Below, one piece after another: positions 1 to 9,391 of a stretch of 64,000 bases of DNA. The stretch's first letter is position 1; every line of letters starts with the position of its first letter. This DNA is from an uncultured Saprospiraceae bacterium. Its GTDB lineage: Bacteria; Bacteroidota; Bacteroidia; Chitinophagales; Saprospiraceae. The stretch is from contig CALGAW010000060.1 in assembly GCA_937959115.1 (NCBI GenBank), forward strand, positions 20,188-84,187, written 5' to 3'. The position numbers were made by a program, and so were the translations under genes. The notes under the pieces are model-generated. The model had not been told where the DNA came from and did not search any database. It saw only the letters and a list, made by a program, of their open reading frames with translations.

Positions 1-2
1 AT

Positions 3-3000
3 ACGTGGGATGCTGCCACTGGAAACCAAACCACTGCCACCGCTACAGGCTTAGGAGTAGGGACTTACTTGGTAACCGTTTCAGATTCAGAAGGTTGTTC
101 TGTTGTTGACTCTATTACATTAACAGAACCCGATTTACTAATGGTTGCTGCAGTAATTGATAAACCGATTGGCTGTAGTGGTTCAAATGATGGGGTGGTT
201 TCAGCTGCTCCTTCAGGAGGGAATAGCCCTTATTTTTATACTTGGGATAACGGTGGAATCACTAGTGCCATCTCTAACCTAGGCCCTGGTACGTACATTG
301 TAACTGTAGTTGATAACAGTGGCTGTACTGCAACTGCAGAAGCTACACTATCTGACCCAATAGATCTTGCAGTTGATGTGGAATTAGTAGAAGAAATAAG
401 CTGTAATGGAGAAAGTGATGGTAGTGCAATCGTTAATGTGACGGGCGGAACCATGCCTTATACGTACAACTGGGATAATGGAGAAACAACTCAAACAGCT
501 AGCGGACTTGACGGCGGTTTGCAAATGGTTACAGTGACTGATGCTGGAGGTTGTAGTGGCACAGGAAGTATTCTTATGGGAGAACCAATGGCTGTAACTG
601 TCGCTGCAACACTTCTGAATGACCCTGATTGTGCAGGCAGTGCTAATGGATCTGCTGAAGCAGCTGGTTCAGGAGGAACAGCACCTTACACTTATGAATG
701 GGATAATGGAGAATCAACCGCAATCGCAACAATGCTTAACGCCGGAATGCATATTGTAACAGTTACTGATGCAAATACTTGCATGGCAACCGCAAGTGTT
801 ACTTTAACTGACCCCGGAACATTCACTGTCACAGTACCTTCAGGTGTTTTAATTTGTAATGGAGCCTCTGATGGCACGGTAACAGCAACTCCAGTTGGTG
901 GAGATGCACCCTATGATTATTCATGGAGTAACGGTGGTACAACCGATACTGCAACAGGACTTTCTGCTGGAACATACGAGGTGACTGTAACGGATTCAAA
1001 TGGATGTTTTGCAACAGGTTCAACTCAGATATTTGAACAATCACCAATAAATATTATAGACTTAAGTATCACAAACACTTCTTGTGGCTCTTGTGTTGGT
1101 GCGGTAGATATCCTAGTTTCAGGTAGCGTGCCTCCATATTCATACTTATGGTCTGATGGTGCAACAACGGAGGATAGAATGAATTTATGTGCTGGAGTAA
1201 ATTCAGTTACAATAACAGATTCTGAAGGATGCACGGCAACAAGAAGCTATACGATTGATGATGACAATGATTTTGCTATAGATTCTGTAACGATAGATGA
1301 AATGCCATCCTGTGCTGGTAATTGTGATGCTGCGGCAACAGTAAGCACTACTGCAGGACAAGCACCGTTCTCCTATACTTGGAACAATGGCTCAGTTACA
1401 GCTACCGCTTCCGGTCTTTGTGCTGGAACTTATATGGTGACTGTCATTGACAATAATGGATGTTTGGATGTAGGCACCGTTACCATTATGGATCCAATAG
1501 CGATCCTAGTAACAACCGTTGTGGATGAACCGTTGACTTGTAGTACTCCAACTTCTGGAGTCGCCACTGCTACTGCTACAAATGGAGTATCACCTTATTC
1601 TTATCAATGGAGTAATGGATCGATGACTGCAACAAATACAGGACTAAGTGCAGGGATGTACACTGTCACCGCTACAGATGCTGATGGTTGTTCGGCAACT
1701 GGTACTGTTACTGTGGTAAGCCCAGTGACTCCAGAACTATCTGTTGTCTTAGAAAATGATGTGACTTGTGCTGGTGGAAGTGATGGATCAGCTACGGCGA
1801 GTGGAACTGGTGGAACACCGCCTTATACATATGAATGGGACAATGGTGAAACAAGTGCTACTGCAACAATGCTAACCGCAGGCGCACACGTTGTTACCTT
1901 AACAGATGCAGGTGGATGTACGAAAACGGGAAGCATGACAATTGCAGAAGCAGACGCGATTTTAGTTTCGGTAAATGTGGTGAATGAGCCCTCGTGTCCT
2001 GGCAATAGTGATGGCTCTGCAGAGGCAATCGGTATGATGGGAACAGCTCCGTATACTTACGTTTGGGATAATGGTGAAACTAGTTCAACTGCTACAATGC
2101 TTGCTGCTGGGGCCCATATCGTGACAGCCACTGATGCAAACGGTTGCACTGGGACAGGGACAGTAACGCTTGTAGATCCTTTACCGTTTACGGTTACGTT
2201 GCCTGGTGGAATTTTGATCTGTAGCGGTGCTTCTGATGGAATGGCGACTGCTACTCCAGTAGGTGGCTCCTCACCATTTATGTATGATTGGAGCAATGGA
2301 GATACAGTGGATACAGCGACAGGGCTTTCTGTTGGTACTTACACTGTTACGGTGACTGACTTAGGCGGATGTACAGCTACGGCAAGTACTCAAGTATTTG
2401 AACAATCTCCGATTAATGTTATTGTTCTTAGTAGTACAAATACCGTTTGTGGTGCTTGTATTGGAACAGCAGACTTATTAGTTTCAGGTAGTGTCCCGCC
2501 CTATTCTTACCTATGGTCAGATGGAGGAACTACAGAAGATCGAACAAATTTATGTGCTGGAATAAACACCATTACAATTACTGATTCTCAAGGTTGTATA
2601 GCAACTGCTTCTGTCGACATTCAAGACGACAATAGCTTTGGAATTGATACGATAACGATTGATCAAGAGCCGACTTGTGTTGGTTCTTGTGATGGAATTG
2701 CAACAGTTGTCCTTACATCAGGTACTCCTCCTTTCTCCTATCAATGGGATGCTGGAGCGAGTAGCCAAACGACTCCTACGGCAACTGGTCTATGTGCGGG
2801 TACTTATTTTGTAACAGCAACGGACGGCTCAGAATGTAGAGATGTGAGTATGGTCACGATTACGGATCCAGCACCAATTCAGGTATCAGTAATGTTGGAT
2901 ATTGATGTGAGCTGTAGTAGCTCGACAACTGGTCAGGTAACTGCTTCTGCCTCTGTAGGAACAGCTCCTTACATGTATCAATGGGATGCTTCAGCAAACA

Positions 3001-4364
3001 ATCAAATGACTGCGACTGCAACTGGATTAGGTATTGGTGTTTACGATGTCTCCGTAACAGATGCCAACGGGTGTACCGCAACTGGAACAATCACAATTGG
3101 CGGTAACGGTCCAGACATTTGTGTTTTGATTGATGGTGATCCCAATCACCCATTAGCAACTGAAGATTGTGATAACGGTGGAGTGCCTAACTATGAGGAA
3201 TGTGTTCTAGGAAATGATCCGTACGATCCGACAGATGATTATGGCTGTCCTTCTTATCCATGTGCTGCGGCGGAAGCAGGTGAAATCGTGATCTGCGATG
3301 TATTGCTTCTAGATCCGACCAACACTTTAGCTACGTTGGATTGTGATGGTGGAGGTGTATCAAATCTAGATGAATGTAATGGAGGTGGAGATCCTTTGAA
3401 TCCTGATGATGATTGTACAGTAGCCGCTAACATTGGGTTGGACATTTGTGCTATTTTATCGGATGATCCTACTAATGCTTTAGGTCAATTAGACTGTGAT
3501 GGCGGTGGTGTGATTAATGCGATTGAGTGTGCAAGTGGTGAAAATCCGTTGTTTGCTGATGATGATTGTATAGCAGCACTAGACGAATCACTTTATATCT
3601 GTGGACTATTGTCGGAGAATGGGGTGTTAGATCCTACTGCAGCTATCGCTCTTGCAGATTGTGATGGTGGTGGGATTGACAATTATACTGAATGTATAAA
3701 TGGTGGTAATCCTTCTGATCCTATTGACGATTGTCAAGTAATTCTTGAAGCAGGGCTCAACATTTGCCAATTGGCTTCTGATCCAAATAGTCCAATTGCG
3801 ATGAGTGATTGTGATGGAGATGGTGTAGCGAATGCCACGGAATGTTCGGATGGCACAGATCCTGCTGATCCTTGTAGTTATGAGGATGGAAGTATCACCT
3901 TGCCAATTACGGCAGATCAGACGAACTGCCCAGACACATCACCGGATTTGTCACCAGTTGCGACTGTTGTTCCTAGTAATATTCAAGGGATATCAGCCCT
4001 TGCCTTTGTGGTGAATGTAAATGAGGTGAATGGTTTCCCAACGACTGGTGCAGCAATGATTGTACGGGTGCCATCTGATCCGCGATTTACGTTTACCTAT
4101 GATCCTAATGCAACTGCAATTGGTGGTGCTCCTGTGGACAACAGTGATTGGACTTATTTAGGTAATAATGGGATTGTTCACCAATTCCTAAATGCTGATG
4201 TACTTCCAGCTAATGGTATAAGTTCCTTTGGATGGAATGGCTTGTATGATCCTCAGGCAACTGATGGACAGACGACGATTACGGCTACGATTGTTCCAAC
4301 CAGTGGAGGGGAGACTAACTTCCTGAATAACACCGATTCGGAGCGATTGGTTTACTTTAAGTAA
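3..4364 (+). CDS. SprB-repeat surface protein, C-terminal part (5' truncated by window)
   Basis: The reading frame is open from base 3, so the true start lies upstream; the first in-frame ATG-like codon near base 69 is not a real start. The visible ~1,454 residues hold one partial and thirteen full SprB-type modules of about 75 residues (Cys-rich start, PYxYxWxNG core, GLxAGTYxVTVTDxxGC end). Then come five ~45-residue modules with DCDGGGVxNxxEC and DPxxPxDD motifs, resembling thrombospondin type 3 / calcium-binding repeats. The last ~150 residues form an all-beta-looking domain ending in NNTDSERLVYFK. SprB repeats are known from the gliding adhesin SprB of Flavobacterium, so a cell-surface adhesin is inferred. 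No type A or type B T9SS signal is visible, so its export route is unclear. A strong terminator follows at 4432-4463. Confidence 0.9.
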   Translation, partial: TWDAATGNQTTATATGLGVGTYLVTVSDSEGCSVVDSITLTEPDLLMVAAVIDKPIGCSGSNDGVVSAAPSGGNSPYFYTWDNGGITSAISNLGPGTYIVTVVDNSGCTATAEATLSDPIDLAVDVELVEEISCNGESDGSAIVNVTGGTMPYTYNWDNGETTQTASGLDGGLQMVTVTDAGGCSGTGSILMGEPMAVTVAATLLNDPDCAGSANGSAEAAGSGGTAPYTYEWDNGESTAIATMLNAGMHIVTVTDANTCMATASVTLTDPGTFTVTVPSGVLICNGASDGTVTATPVGGDAPYDYSWSNGGTTDTATGLSAGTYEVTVTDSNGCFATGSTQIFEQSPINIIDLSITNTSCGSCVGAVDILVSGSVPPYSYLWSDGATTEDRMNLCAGVNSVTITDSEGCTATRSYTIDDDNDFAIDSVTIDEMPSCAGNCDAAATVSTTAGQAPFSYTWNNGSVTATASGLCAGTYMVTVIDNNGCLDVGTVTIMDPIAILVTTVVDEPLTCSTPTSGVATATATNGVSPYSYQWSNGSMTATNTGLSAGMYTVTATDADGCSATGTVTVVSPVTPELSVVLENDVTCAGGSDGSATASGTGGTPPYTYEWDNGETSATATMLTAGAHVVTLTDAGGCTKTGSMTIAEADAILVSVNVVNEPSCPGNSDGSAEAIGMMGTAPYTYVWDNGETSSTATMLAAGAHIVTATDANGCTGTGTVTLVDPLPFTVTLPGGILICSGASDGMATATPVGGSSPFMYDWSNGDTVDTATGLSVGTYTVTVTDLGGCTATASTQVFEQSPINVIVLSSTNTVCGACIGTADLLVSGSVPPYSYLWSDGGTTEDRTNLCAGINTITITDSQGCIATASVDIQDDNSFGIDTITIDQEPTCVGSCDGIATVVLTSGTPPFSYQWDAGASSQTTPTATGLCAGTYFVTATDGSECRDVSMVTITDPAPIQVSVMLDIDVSCSSSTTGQVTASASVGTAPYMYQWDASANNQMTATATGLGIGVYDVSVTDANGCTATGTITIGGNGPDICVLIDGDPNHPLATEDCDNGGVPNYEECVLGNDPYDPTDDYGCPSYPCAAAEAGEIVICDVLLLDPTNTLATLDCDGGGVSNLDECNGGGDPLNPDDDCTVAANIGLDICAILSDDPTNALGQLDCDGGGVINAIECASGENPLFADDDCIAALDESLYICGLLSENGVLDPTAAIALADCDGGGIDNYTECINGGNPSDPIDDCQVILEAGLNICQLASDPNSPIAMSDCDGDGVANATECSDGTDPADPCSYEDGSITLPITADQTNCPDTSPDLSPVATVVPSNIQGISALAFVVNVNEVNGFPTTGAAMIVRVPSDPRFTFTYDPNATAIGGAPVDNSDWTYLGNNGIVHQFLNADVLPANGISSFGWNGLYDPQATDGQTTITATIVPTSGGETNFLNNTDSERLVYFK
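442..3110 (+). repeat. Six-module super-repeat within the SprB array
   Basis: SprB modules 2-7 and 8-13 correspond one to one. For example, the module containing ICNGASDGTVTATPVGG (DNA near 820) matches ICSGASDGMATATPVGG (DNA near 2180), and each is followed by a module starting INxIxLSxTNTxCGxCxG. The offset is about 1.37 kb (about 455 codons). This indicates duplication of a block of six modules, with later divergence. Boundaries are approximate. Confidence 0.75.
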
Positions 4365-4431
4365 CGTTTATAATGTGGTACCACTTATTATTTTACCGTT
4401 ACTAAATAGAATAGAAAATTTTAGTTTTTGG

Positions 4432-4463
4432 AACCGCGTTACTAAAGTGACGCGGTTTTTTTT
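4432..4463 (+). terminator. Rho-independent terminator
   Basis: An 8-bp perfect stem (AACCGCGT at 4432-4439 with ACGCGGTT at 4450-4457) is extended inward by T-G, A-T and C-G pairs around a TAAA loop. It runs straight into eight Ts (4456-4463). It lies 68 bases after the SprB gene and before the next gene on the same strand. Confidence 0.9.
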
Positions 4464-4566
4464 ATAAATAATGTTCAAGTTGTTTACCACATCAAAGAAA
4501 TAGGTATACCTGTATAGAACAACACCTTTTACGTTCGATATTATAAACCCTTTAATTAAAATTAAA

Positions 4567-6138
4567 ATGAGACAATTCATTCTATTCCTAGCAATAACAT
4601 TTGCTATTTTGACTAGTATTTCAGCACAAAAAGTAAAAACCCAAAATGTTCCAATTACAAGTATGCATTTGCCTTCAAATCCGTTGGAAGGTGATTTTAA
4701 GACCTACAGTGTTCGAGTTGTAGATGAAGATTTAAACTTAACAAAATATGGATTTTCGAGTACTACAGTTCAAGCGATGTTTGACAAGTTTGCCAAATAT
4801 GAACTGATTCCTGTTAACCAAGATTTTACAATAAAAGTGACCTTTTTTGGAGAAAATTTAGTGAGTAGAAAAGATGAGCGTTACGAGACAACAGAAGGAT
4901 CTGGAGATAAAGCAAAAAAAGTGATGCGATACAAATCTACGTTAACCGTTCGGGTACCGATTAGCTATCAAATTGTGGATGCTGCGGGCAACTTAATGAG
5001 AGATGGGCAGATCAGAAAATACGATAAAGTTGCACAGATTTATAAAAATGGATATAGGACGAATGCTGCTTTGTTGCAATACATGTCGAATAACCAAGAC
5101 GAGCTTATTGTGAAGACTGTAACAGGTATAATAAAAGACGAAATCAAGACGTTTGTGGAGCGGTTGAAATGGGAAATTGATTCCTACGAATACAACAGAA
5201 GCGTCCAAATTCACACCATTAAAAAAGCTGAAAAATACGGAATGGAGGACTTTGATAAATATGCTGAATTAGCGAAGTCTACCTTGGAGAAGAAAGCCTT
5301 TGATCAATCTCATCTGGTAACCATAGCACCTGCAATCGAATTTTGGAAAAAGAATTTGGAAGATTATAGCCCAAAAGAAAAAAGTGAAAAAGAAGCTTTT
5401 TATGCAAGTGCTTCAAATTTGGGTAATCTGTTCCTACTCGACAACAAAATTAGTGAGGCTAGAAGCATGATGGAAAAAATGAAGGAAACAGAATCGCACA
5501 AGCAAGGAATCTACAATTTTAAACTGGCGATTCAACAGGAAGAAATTGCATTAGAAAAAAATAAGCAAATTAAACAAACGTTCTTAAATTTCAATCAAGC
5601 TCAAGCTGAAGGACGCCTTGTAAAAATAAGCAATGAGAACAATGTCGGTGGCAAAAGTGGTTGGGTAGAAACTGATGACTATAAAGCACAAGGAAAGATC
5701 GAAATAGTCATGAAGAAAGTGAATGGAGACGTCATGAAAGGGGAATCTGTTAGTCACGTCGTGTTGACTCAAAACGATGGACCAACCTTGAGAATTAAGC
5801 CAGGAAAAATTAAAATGATGGAAATTGAAGGAACCAAAGTTCAGCTCATATCGCTACTTCCTGGTGATTTTGTTGCTTTGGAAATTGTGGTTTCTAACCA
5901 GCGAGCAGTTTTTTACAGAGATTATGATTCAGTTGATGGGGATGAAACATACATGGTTGTTGATGGTCAAACTGGTAAGATGCTCATATCGAAATTGGTA
6001 CTTAATATTAACAAAGCGATTGCTAAAAAGTTTGGCACTTGCGAAACAGTGCTGAAGAAGGCTGAAGCTAGCAACTACTCTAAGACGGTGCCTAGTCTAG
6101 AGGAATTAGTAAACGATCTAGGGACCTGTAAGAATTAA
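4567..6138 (+). CDS. Secreted protein of unknown function
   Basis: 523 residues starting at ATG, with a clear signal peptide (hydrophobic residues 4-18, cleavage probably after TSISA before QKVK). I do not recognise the family. Residues ~35-190 look like a mixed alpha/beta domain with many Lys and Glu. Residues ~210-345 are predicted helical and TPR-like (a run of charged helices, including LGNLFLLDNKISEARSMMEK). Residues ~350-470 look beta-rich (GGKSGWVETDDYKAQGKIEIV). There is no T9SS C-terminal signal or lipobox, so a periplasmic location is the simplest reading. The gene stands alone, between the terminator at 4432-4463 and its own terminator at 6238-6270. Confidence 0.85.
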   Translation: MRQFILFLAITFAILTSISAQKVKTQNVPITSMHLPSNPLEGDFKTYSVRVVDEDLNLTKYGFSSTTVQAMFDKFAKYELIPVNQDFTIKVTFFGENLVSRKDERYETTEGSGDKAKKVMRYKSTLTVRVPISYQIVDAAGNLMRDGQIRKYDKVAQIYKNGYRTNAALLQYMSNNQDELIVKTVTGIIKDEIKTFVERLKWEIDSYEYNRSVQIHTIKKAEKYGMEDFDKYAELAKSTLEKKAFDQSHLVTIAPAIEFWKKNLEDYSPKEKSEKEAFYASASNLGNLFLLDNKISEARSMMEKMKETESHKQGIYNFKLAIQQEEIALEKNKQIKQTFLNFNQAQAEGRLVKISNENNVGGKSGWVETDDYKAQGKIEIVMKKVNGDVMKGESVSHVVLTQNDGPTLRIKPGKIKMMEIEGTKVQLISLLPGDFVALEIVVSNQRAVFYRDYDSVDGDETYMVVDGQTGKMLISKLVLNINKAIAKKFGTCETVLKKAEASNYSKTVPSLEELVNDLGTCKN

Positions 6139-6237
6139 TTGAAATATGATTAAGTCTGGTCATTTAACTTACATTGCTTGAGGTTGAAAAGACTGGTATT
6201 ATACTGTATAAATACGTGCAAGCTGAGTACAAAAAAC

Positions 6238-6270
6238 AAACCGCATCACTAAGGAAGTAATGCGGTTTTT
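6238..6270 (+). terminator. Rho-independent terminator
   Basis: Stem AAACCGCAT (6238-6246) with ATGCGGTTT (6260-6268), partly extended inward, then a short T run. It is about 100 bases after the stop of the preceding + strand gene, whose transcript it probably ends. Confidence 0.8.
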
Positions 6271-6355
6271 ATCTGTTTTGCTATAGGGACAAAACAGACC
6301 TCATGTTATTTACACAAACTAACAATTTTAGCCTTTTTGCCATGGATTGAGTAGG

Positions 6356-6389
6356 CTGTTAAATCTCCGAGATCGGAGAGATTTAACAG
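6356..6389. repeat. Perfect 12-bp inverted repeat
   Basis: CTGTTAAATCTC (6356-6367) is exactly matched by GAGATTTAACAG (6378-6389), with a 10-base spacer that is itself partly self-complementary (CTCCGA with TCGGAG). No T run follows on either strand, so it does not look like a terminator. It could be an operator, a fold in a transcript, or an element remnant. Confidence 0.6.
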
Positions 6390-6787
6390 CAGTATTCATT
6401 TCGTTAAAATGTTGGTTTTTCATACCTCTACTCGTTTAATAATTGGATTAAGCGTACTTCACCATAGCTGGTTTCATTTGGTTTATTGGGTTTAAACACT
6501 GACTATAATACATAGCAGTATTTGTGAGAAAAAGTCTTGGGATAGACCAATGTTGAAAGGGTGTTTTTCCGAATCATCTGAAAATAGGTTGATTGTAAAA
6601 CCTATGAATAGACGATGATTAGTAGAAAGGTAAACTGACTTGAATGATTGTTATGATTCAAATATATGTGCAATCTCTTAGTATTCCAACTATTTTTTGA
6701 AATTTCGATGTAATTTAGGTAAACACCTTACGGGTTATTATTATATGGATTATTAATAATTAATTATTGAGCTTATTGTTTAATCGT

Positions 6788-6985
6788 CTACTCGGGGATA
6801 ATCTCCTTCACGCGGCCTACTTCTCCAGAGGTCAATTTTACTTTGATTCCGTGCGTGTGCTTTGGCGATTTGGTAAGGATTCGGCTAACGATACCTTCTG
6901 TTAGTTCTCCTGACCGTTGGTGTTTTTTGAGTACAATATTAACAAGTTGTCCTTCTTTAATATTTTCGCGTTTAGTACCGTCCAT
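6788..6985 (-). CDS. ywbE: YwbE family protein (DUF2196)
   Basis: 65 residues starting MDGTKRENIKEGQ. The whole protein matches what I know of the small YwbE family: MDGTxRxxIKxGxxVxIVLKKDQRTGxLTxGIV at the start, then a segment with SPxHxHGIKVxLxxGxVGRVxxI. The family is widespread and of unknown biochemical function; a small beta-barrel fold is likely. It is transcribed divergently from ruvC; the two predicted start codons are about 135 bases apart. Confidence 0.93.
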   Translation of the reverse strand: MDGTKRENIKEGQLVNIVLKKHQRSGELTEGIVSRILTKSPKHTHGIKVKLTSGEVGRVKEIIPE

Positions 6986-7119
6986 TGATTTAATCTTTTT
7001 ACAAATGTAGGCAAATTAACTGATTGCCAACGTTCCTTATAGGGACAGTATTTGTATTGAATATTAAGCCAATCTTGCAACTCCCACAACTCTTGGCTAT
7101 CTTGCTGAAAACAAATTCA

Positions 7120-7680
7120 TTGAAAACATACAAAGCAAAACGGTATATCGGTATTGATCCTGGCACGAATGCATTGGGCTATGCTGTGATCGAGGTAGTG
7201 AATAGTCAGATCCGTGTGATCACCTTAGGGACCTTGCACATGAAGCGAGAATTTTCTGCGAGTGAGAAGCTGAAAGTGATCTTTGAATCTGTTCAACAAT
7301 TAATCAAAAAGTATAAGCCAGAAGAAATGGCGATCGAGGCACCGTTTTACGGAAAGAATGTACAATCGATGCTGAAATTAGGTCGCGCTCAAGGAGTCGC
7401 TATTGCTGCGGGGATGACGAGCAACCTAACAGTGGAAGAGTATGCTCCCAAAAAGATTAAACTAGCCGTCACAGGCAACGGTAATGCCTCTAAGGAACAG
7501 GTGGCTGCAATGCTTGAAACGTTGACCCACTCCAAGCTCGATAAGGCGTCGCTGGATGCTACTGATGCATTAGGGTGTGTAGTTTGCCATTATTTCCAAG
7601 CCTCCAATGTGCTGAAAGGAATAAAGAAGCATGGTGGGTGGGATAGTTTTATCAAAGATAATCCAGATCGGGTAGGGTAG
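7120..7680 (+). CDS. ruvC: Crossover junction endodeoxyribonuclease RuvC
   Basis: Resolves Holliday junctions by paired nicking, with RuvAB, during recombination repair. Reading from TTG 7120, the protein has 186 residues, close to the usual 170-190. The acidic catalytic set of the RNase H-like fold is visible: D13 in GIDPGT, E73 in AIEAPFYG, and D146/D149 in LDATDALG. KLGRAQGVAIAAG and APKKIKLAVTGNGNASKEQV are family-typical. No ATG lies upstream of the DPG motif in this frame. The two candidate starts are TTG at 7024 (adds 32 residues unlike RuvC) and TTG at 7120, which I prefer because GIDPGT then sits near the N terminus. There are no recombination neighbours (ruvA/ruvB) here. Confidence 0.95.
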   Translation: MKTYKAKRYIGIDPGTNALGYAVIEVVNSQIRVITLGTLHMKREFSASEKLKVIFESVQQLIKKYKPEEMAIEAPFYGKNVQSMLKLGRAQGVAIAAGMTSNLTVEEYAPKKIKLAVTGNGNASKEQVAAMLETLTHSKLDKASLDATDALGCVVCHYFQASNVLKGIKKHGGWDSFIKDNPDRVG

Positions 7681-7913
7681 TTGTTACCTAGAAGGAAGTC
7701 GATCTACGTTTCTCTAAACAAGGTTGAGATTGCGAAAAAAAGAAATATAATCGTATTTAATCAGTTGAAAGTCATGGTGTTGAGTTTTTTTGATGTTTAA
7801 AGATTGTGAATGTTCGGATGAACTGATTTGTTTAATTCTAATAATCTCCTTAATTTCTTGGAAGAAATTATTTAGTATTATTATACTTTTACCTTAAAAA
7901 ATAAGCTGGAAAA

Positions 7914-9281
7914 ATGAGAATCCTTTCTACCCTTTTATTTGTTGCTCTGACGTTTTATTTATCGGCACAATCAATCCTTCAAGATCTCGATCAATCGATT
8001 GCAGAGTCTTTTGAAAAGCACTATGATTTTTATCCTTCACCGATCTATTCAAATGCTGAAAATTTTAAACTGAATCCTGTTAAACGGCTTGATAGTTTGG
8101 TTTCTATAGCTATTGATACAGGTGGTTTTTATTCAAACTTTAAATTTGTTTATGAATATGATGCCTCTTACAATACAACTGTTATAAATGGTTATAACAG
8201 TGCGAATTCAATGACTCCTTGGGTGAACTCTTTTAGGCAGGAATGGGTGTATGATGCTTCAAACAAGCTAATTGAATATTATCTATATAATCAGTGGTCG
8301 CCCAATACAAATGCGTTTGAGCATGTAAACCGTTATGTGTATAACTATAATGCAAGTGGACAACTTGTTGAAATAGTAAATAGTACAAGCTATGCCTCTA
8401 CACAGCCATTGGAGAATCGTATAAAAGAGGTGCGTGCTTACACTGTAAGTGGGGGTTTGGAGGAATCGATATTCTTTGAGTGGACGAATGCGCAATGGGA
8501 AAATGACAGAAAGTACATAAAAACCTATAGTAACAATTTGCTAGTTTTGGAAGAAGCGTATTACCATATTAATATGAACTGGGTTTTAAATTCTAAAATC
8601 GAATATTCTTATACGAATACATTGGTAGCAACAATAGTCCAAAGCGATTTAGTAAATGGAGCATGGGAAGAAATTGATAAAGTAGAATATTTATATCCAG
8701 CTGCAAAGCAAATTATCACCTTGTATGATTGGAAAAACAACATTTGGGAACCTGAAATCAAGTTGGAAAAATTCTTTGACAGTGATAGTAGCAAGGTTGC
8801 AGAAGTTTCGTCTTTTTGGCAATTAGCTTCCCAATCGTGGGGATATTATCAGAGAGAGCAATTTGCTTATGACAGTAATATCCCTTATTCAATGCTCGTG
8901 ACCTTTTTAGAAGAAGAGGATTGTCGTCGTCAGCTTTTATCATCTAAATTTGAATCGCAAGATACCATTGGTGGTCTCCAAATACTACGGACAGAAACTA
9001 CTTATTACTGGACAGATTTGGCTACTAATACGGAGTTTGTCTTAGATGGAAATTCCTTGCTTGCAATTCACCCTAATCCAGCATCTAGTTTTCTTCGTTT
9101 TGATTTGCCGAATCCCTTAACGCTGGCTACTATACAGCTTTACAATGCTAGCGGGCAGCTTGTCATAAGCCAAGAGTTGAAAGGAAATACCCTCAAACTA
9201 AACAACTTGCCATCTGGGTTTTATAGTTGTCTGGTACAGGAAGGCGAAAACCTATATAGTGGTAAGGTGATCGTAGAGTGA
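7914..9281 (+). CDS. T9SS type A sorting-domain protein with YD-like repeats
   Basis: 455 residues. Signal peptide 1-19 (RILSTLLFVALTFYLSAQ). Residues ~50-330 are a series of degenerate ~40-residue units with alternating aromatic positions (YEYD..., W....W.....Y.Y), similar to the YD-like repeats common in secreted Bacteroidota proteins. The C-terminal ~75 residues are a type A T9SS signal: IHPNPASSFLRFDLP, then IQLYNASGQLV, then LPSGFYSCLV and a terminal GKVIVE. The family passes through the outer membrane by the type IX system, where the signal is removed or used for attachment. The specific role is unknown. It is convergent with the lipoprotein gene at 9392-10231 and shares its terminator. 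Confidence 0.9.
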   Translation: MRILSTLLFVALTFYLSAQSILQDLDQSIAESFEKHYDFYPSPIYSNAENFKLNPVKRLDSLVSIAIDTGGFYSNFKFVYEYDASYNTTVINGYNSANSMTPWVNSFRQEWVYDASNKLIEYYLYNQWSPNTNAFEHVNRYVYNYNASGQLVEIVNSTSYASTQPLENRIKEVRAYTVSGGLEESIFFEWTNAQWENDRKYIKTYSNNLLVLEEAYYHINMNWVLNSKIEYSYTNTLVATIVQSDLVNGAWEEIDKVEYLYPAAKQIITLYDWKNNIWEPEIKLEKFFDSDSSKVAEVSSFWQLASQSWGYYQREQFAYDSNIPYSMLVTFLEEEDCRRQLLSSKFESQDTIGGLQILRTETTYYWTDLATNTEFVLDGNSLLAIHPNPASSFLRFDLPNPLTLATIQLYNASGQLVISQELKGNTLKLNNLPSGFYSCLVQEGENLYSGKVIVE

Positions 9282-9328
9282 TCTTGCTGCGCTTAATGCG
9301 ATTTCAATGAAGGGTATGAATCTAAACA

Positions 9329-9363
9329 AAAATCCGAATCTGTTCTCAACAAATTCGGATTTA
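9329..9363. terminator. Bidirectional terminator
   Basis: AATCCGAAT (9331-9339) pairs perfectly with ATTCGGATT (9353-9361), with A-rich sequence on the left and T-rich on the right. It lies between two convergent genes and can serve both. A near copy of its sequence (AATCCGAATCTGTT) recurs at 10518-10531. Confidence 0.8.
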
Positions 9364-9391
9364 TAATTTTTAGGAATAGTGGTTTTAACCA

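Larger units (their letters stand above)
6139..6787. other. Intergenic region, 649 bases
   Basis: Convergent intergenic region between the secreted protein gene and ywbE. It holds the terminator at 6238-6270 and a strong inverted repeat at 6356-6389. The remainder (6400-6787) is AT-rich. I see no reading frame, RNA or repeat there that I could support. Confidence 0.6.

Noticed and set aside
236..3445. Several 60-80 codon open frames on the - strand inside the first SprB gene
   Set aside because: They mirror the repeat codons of the + strand gene, recur with each module and have no protein-like features. The same applies to the many antisense frames in the genes at 13-22 kb and 41-61 kb.
4371..4394. 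GTGGTACCAC palindrome after the first gene
   Set aside because: Only ten bases are perfectly paired and a much better terminator follows; probably chance.
7024..7119. Longer ruvC start at TTG 7024
   Set aside because: It adds 32 residues (PTFLIGTVFVLN...) that are not part of RuvC and lie in the divergent promoter region.
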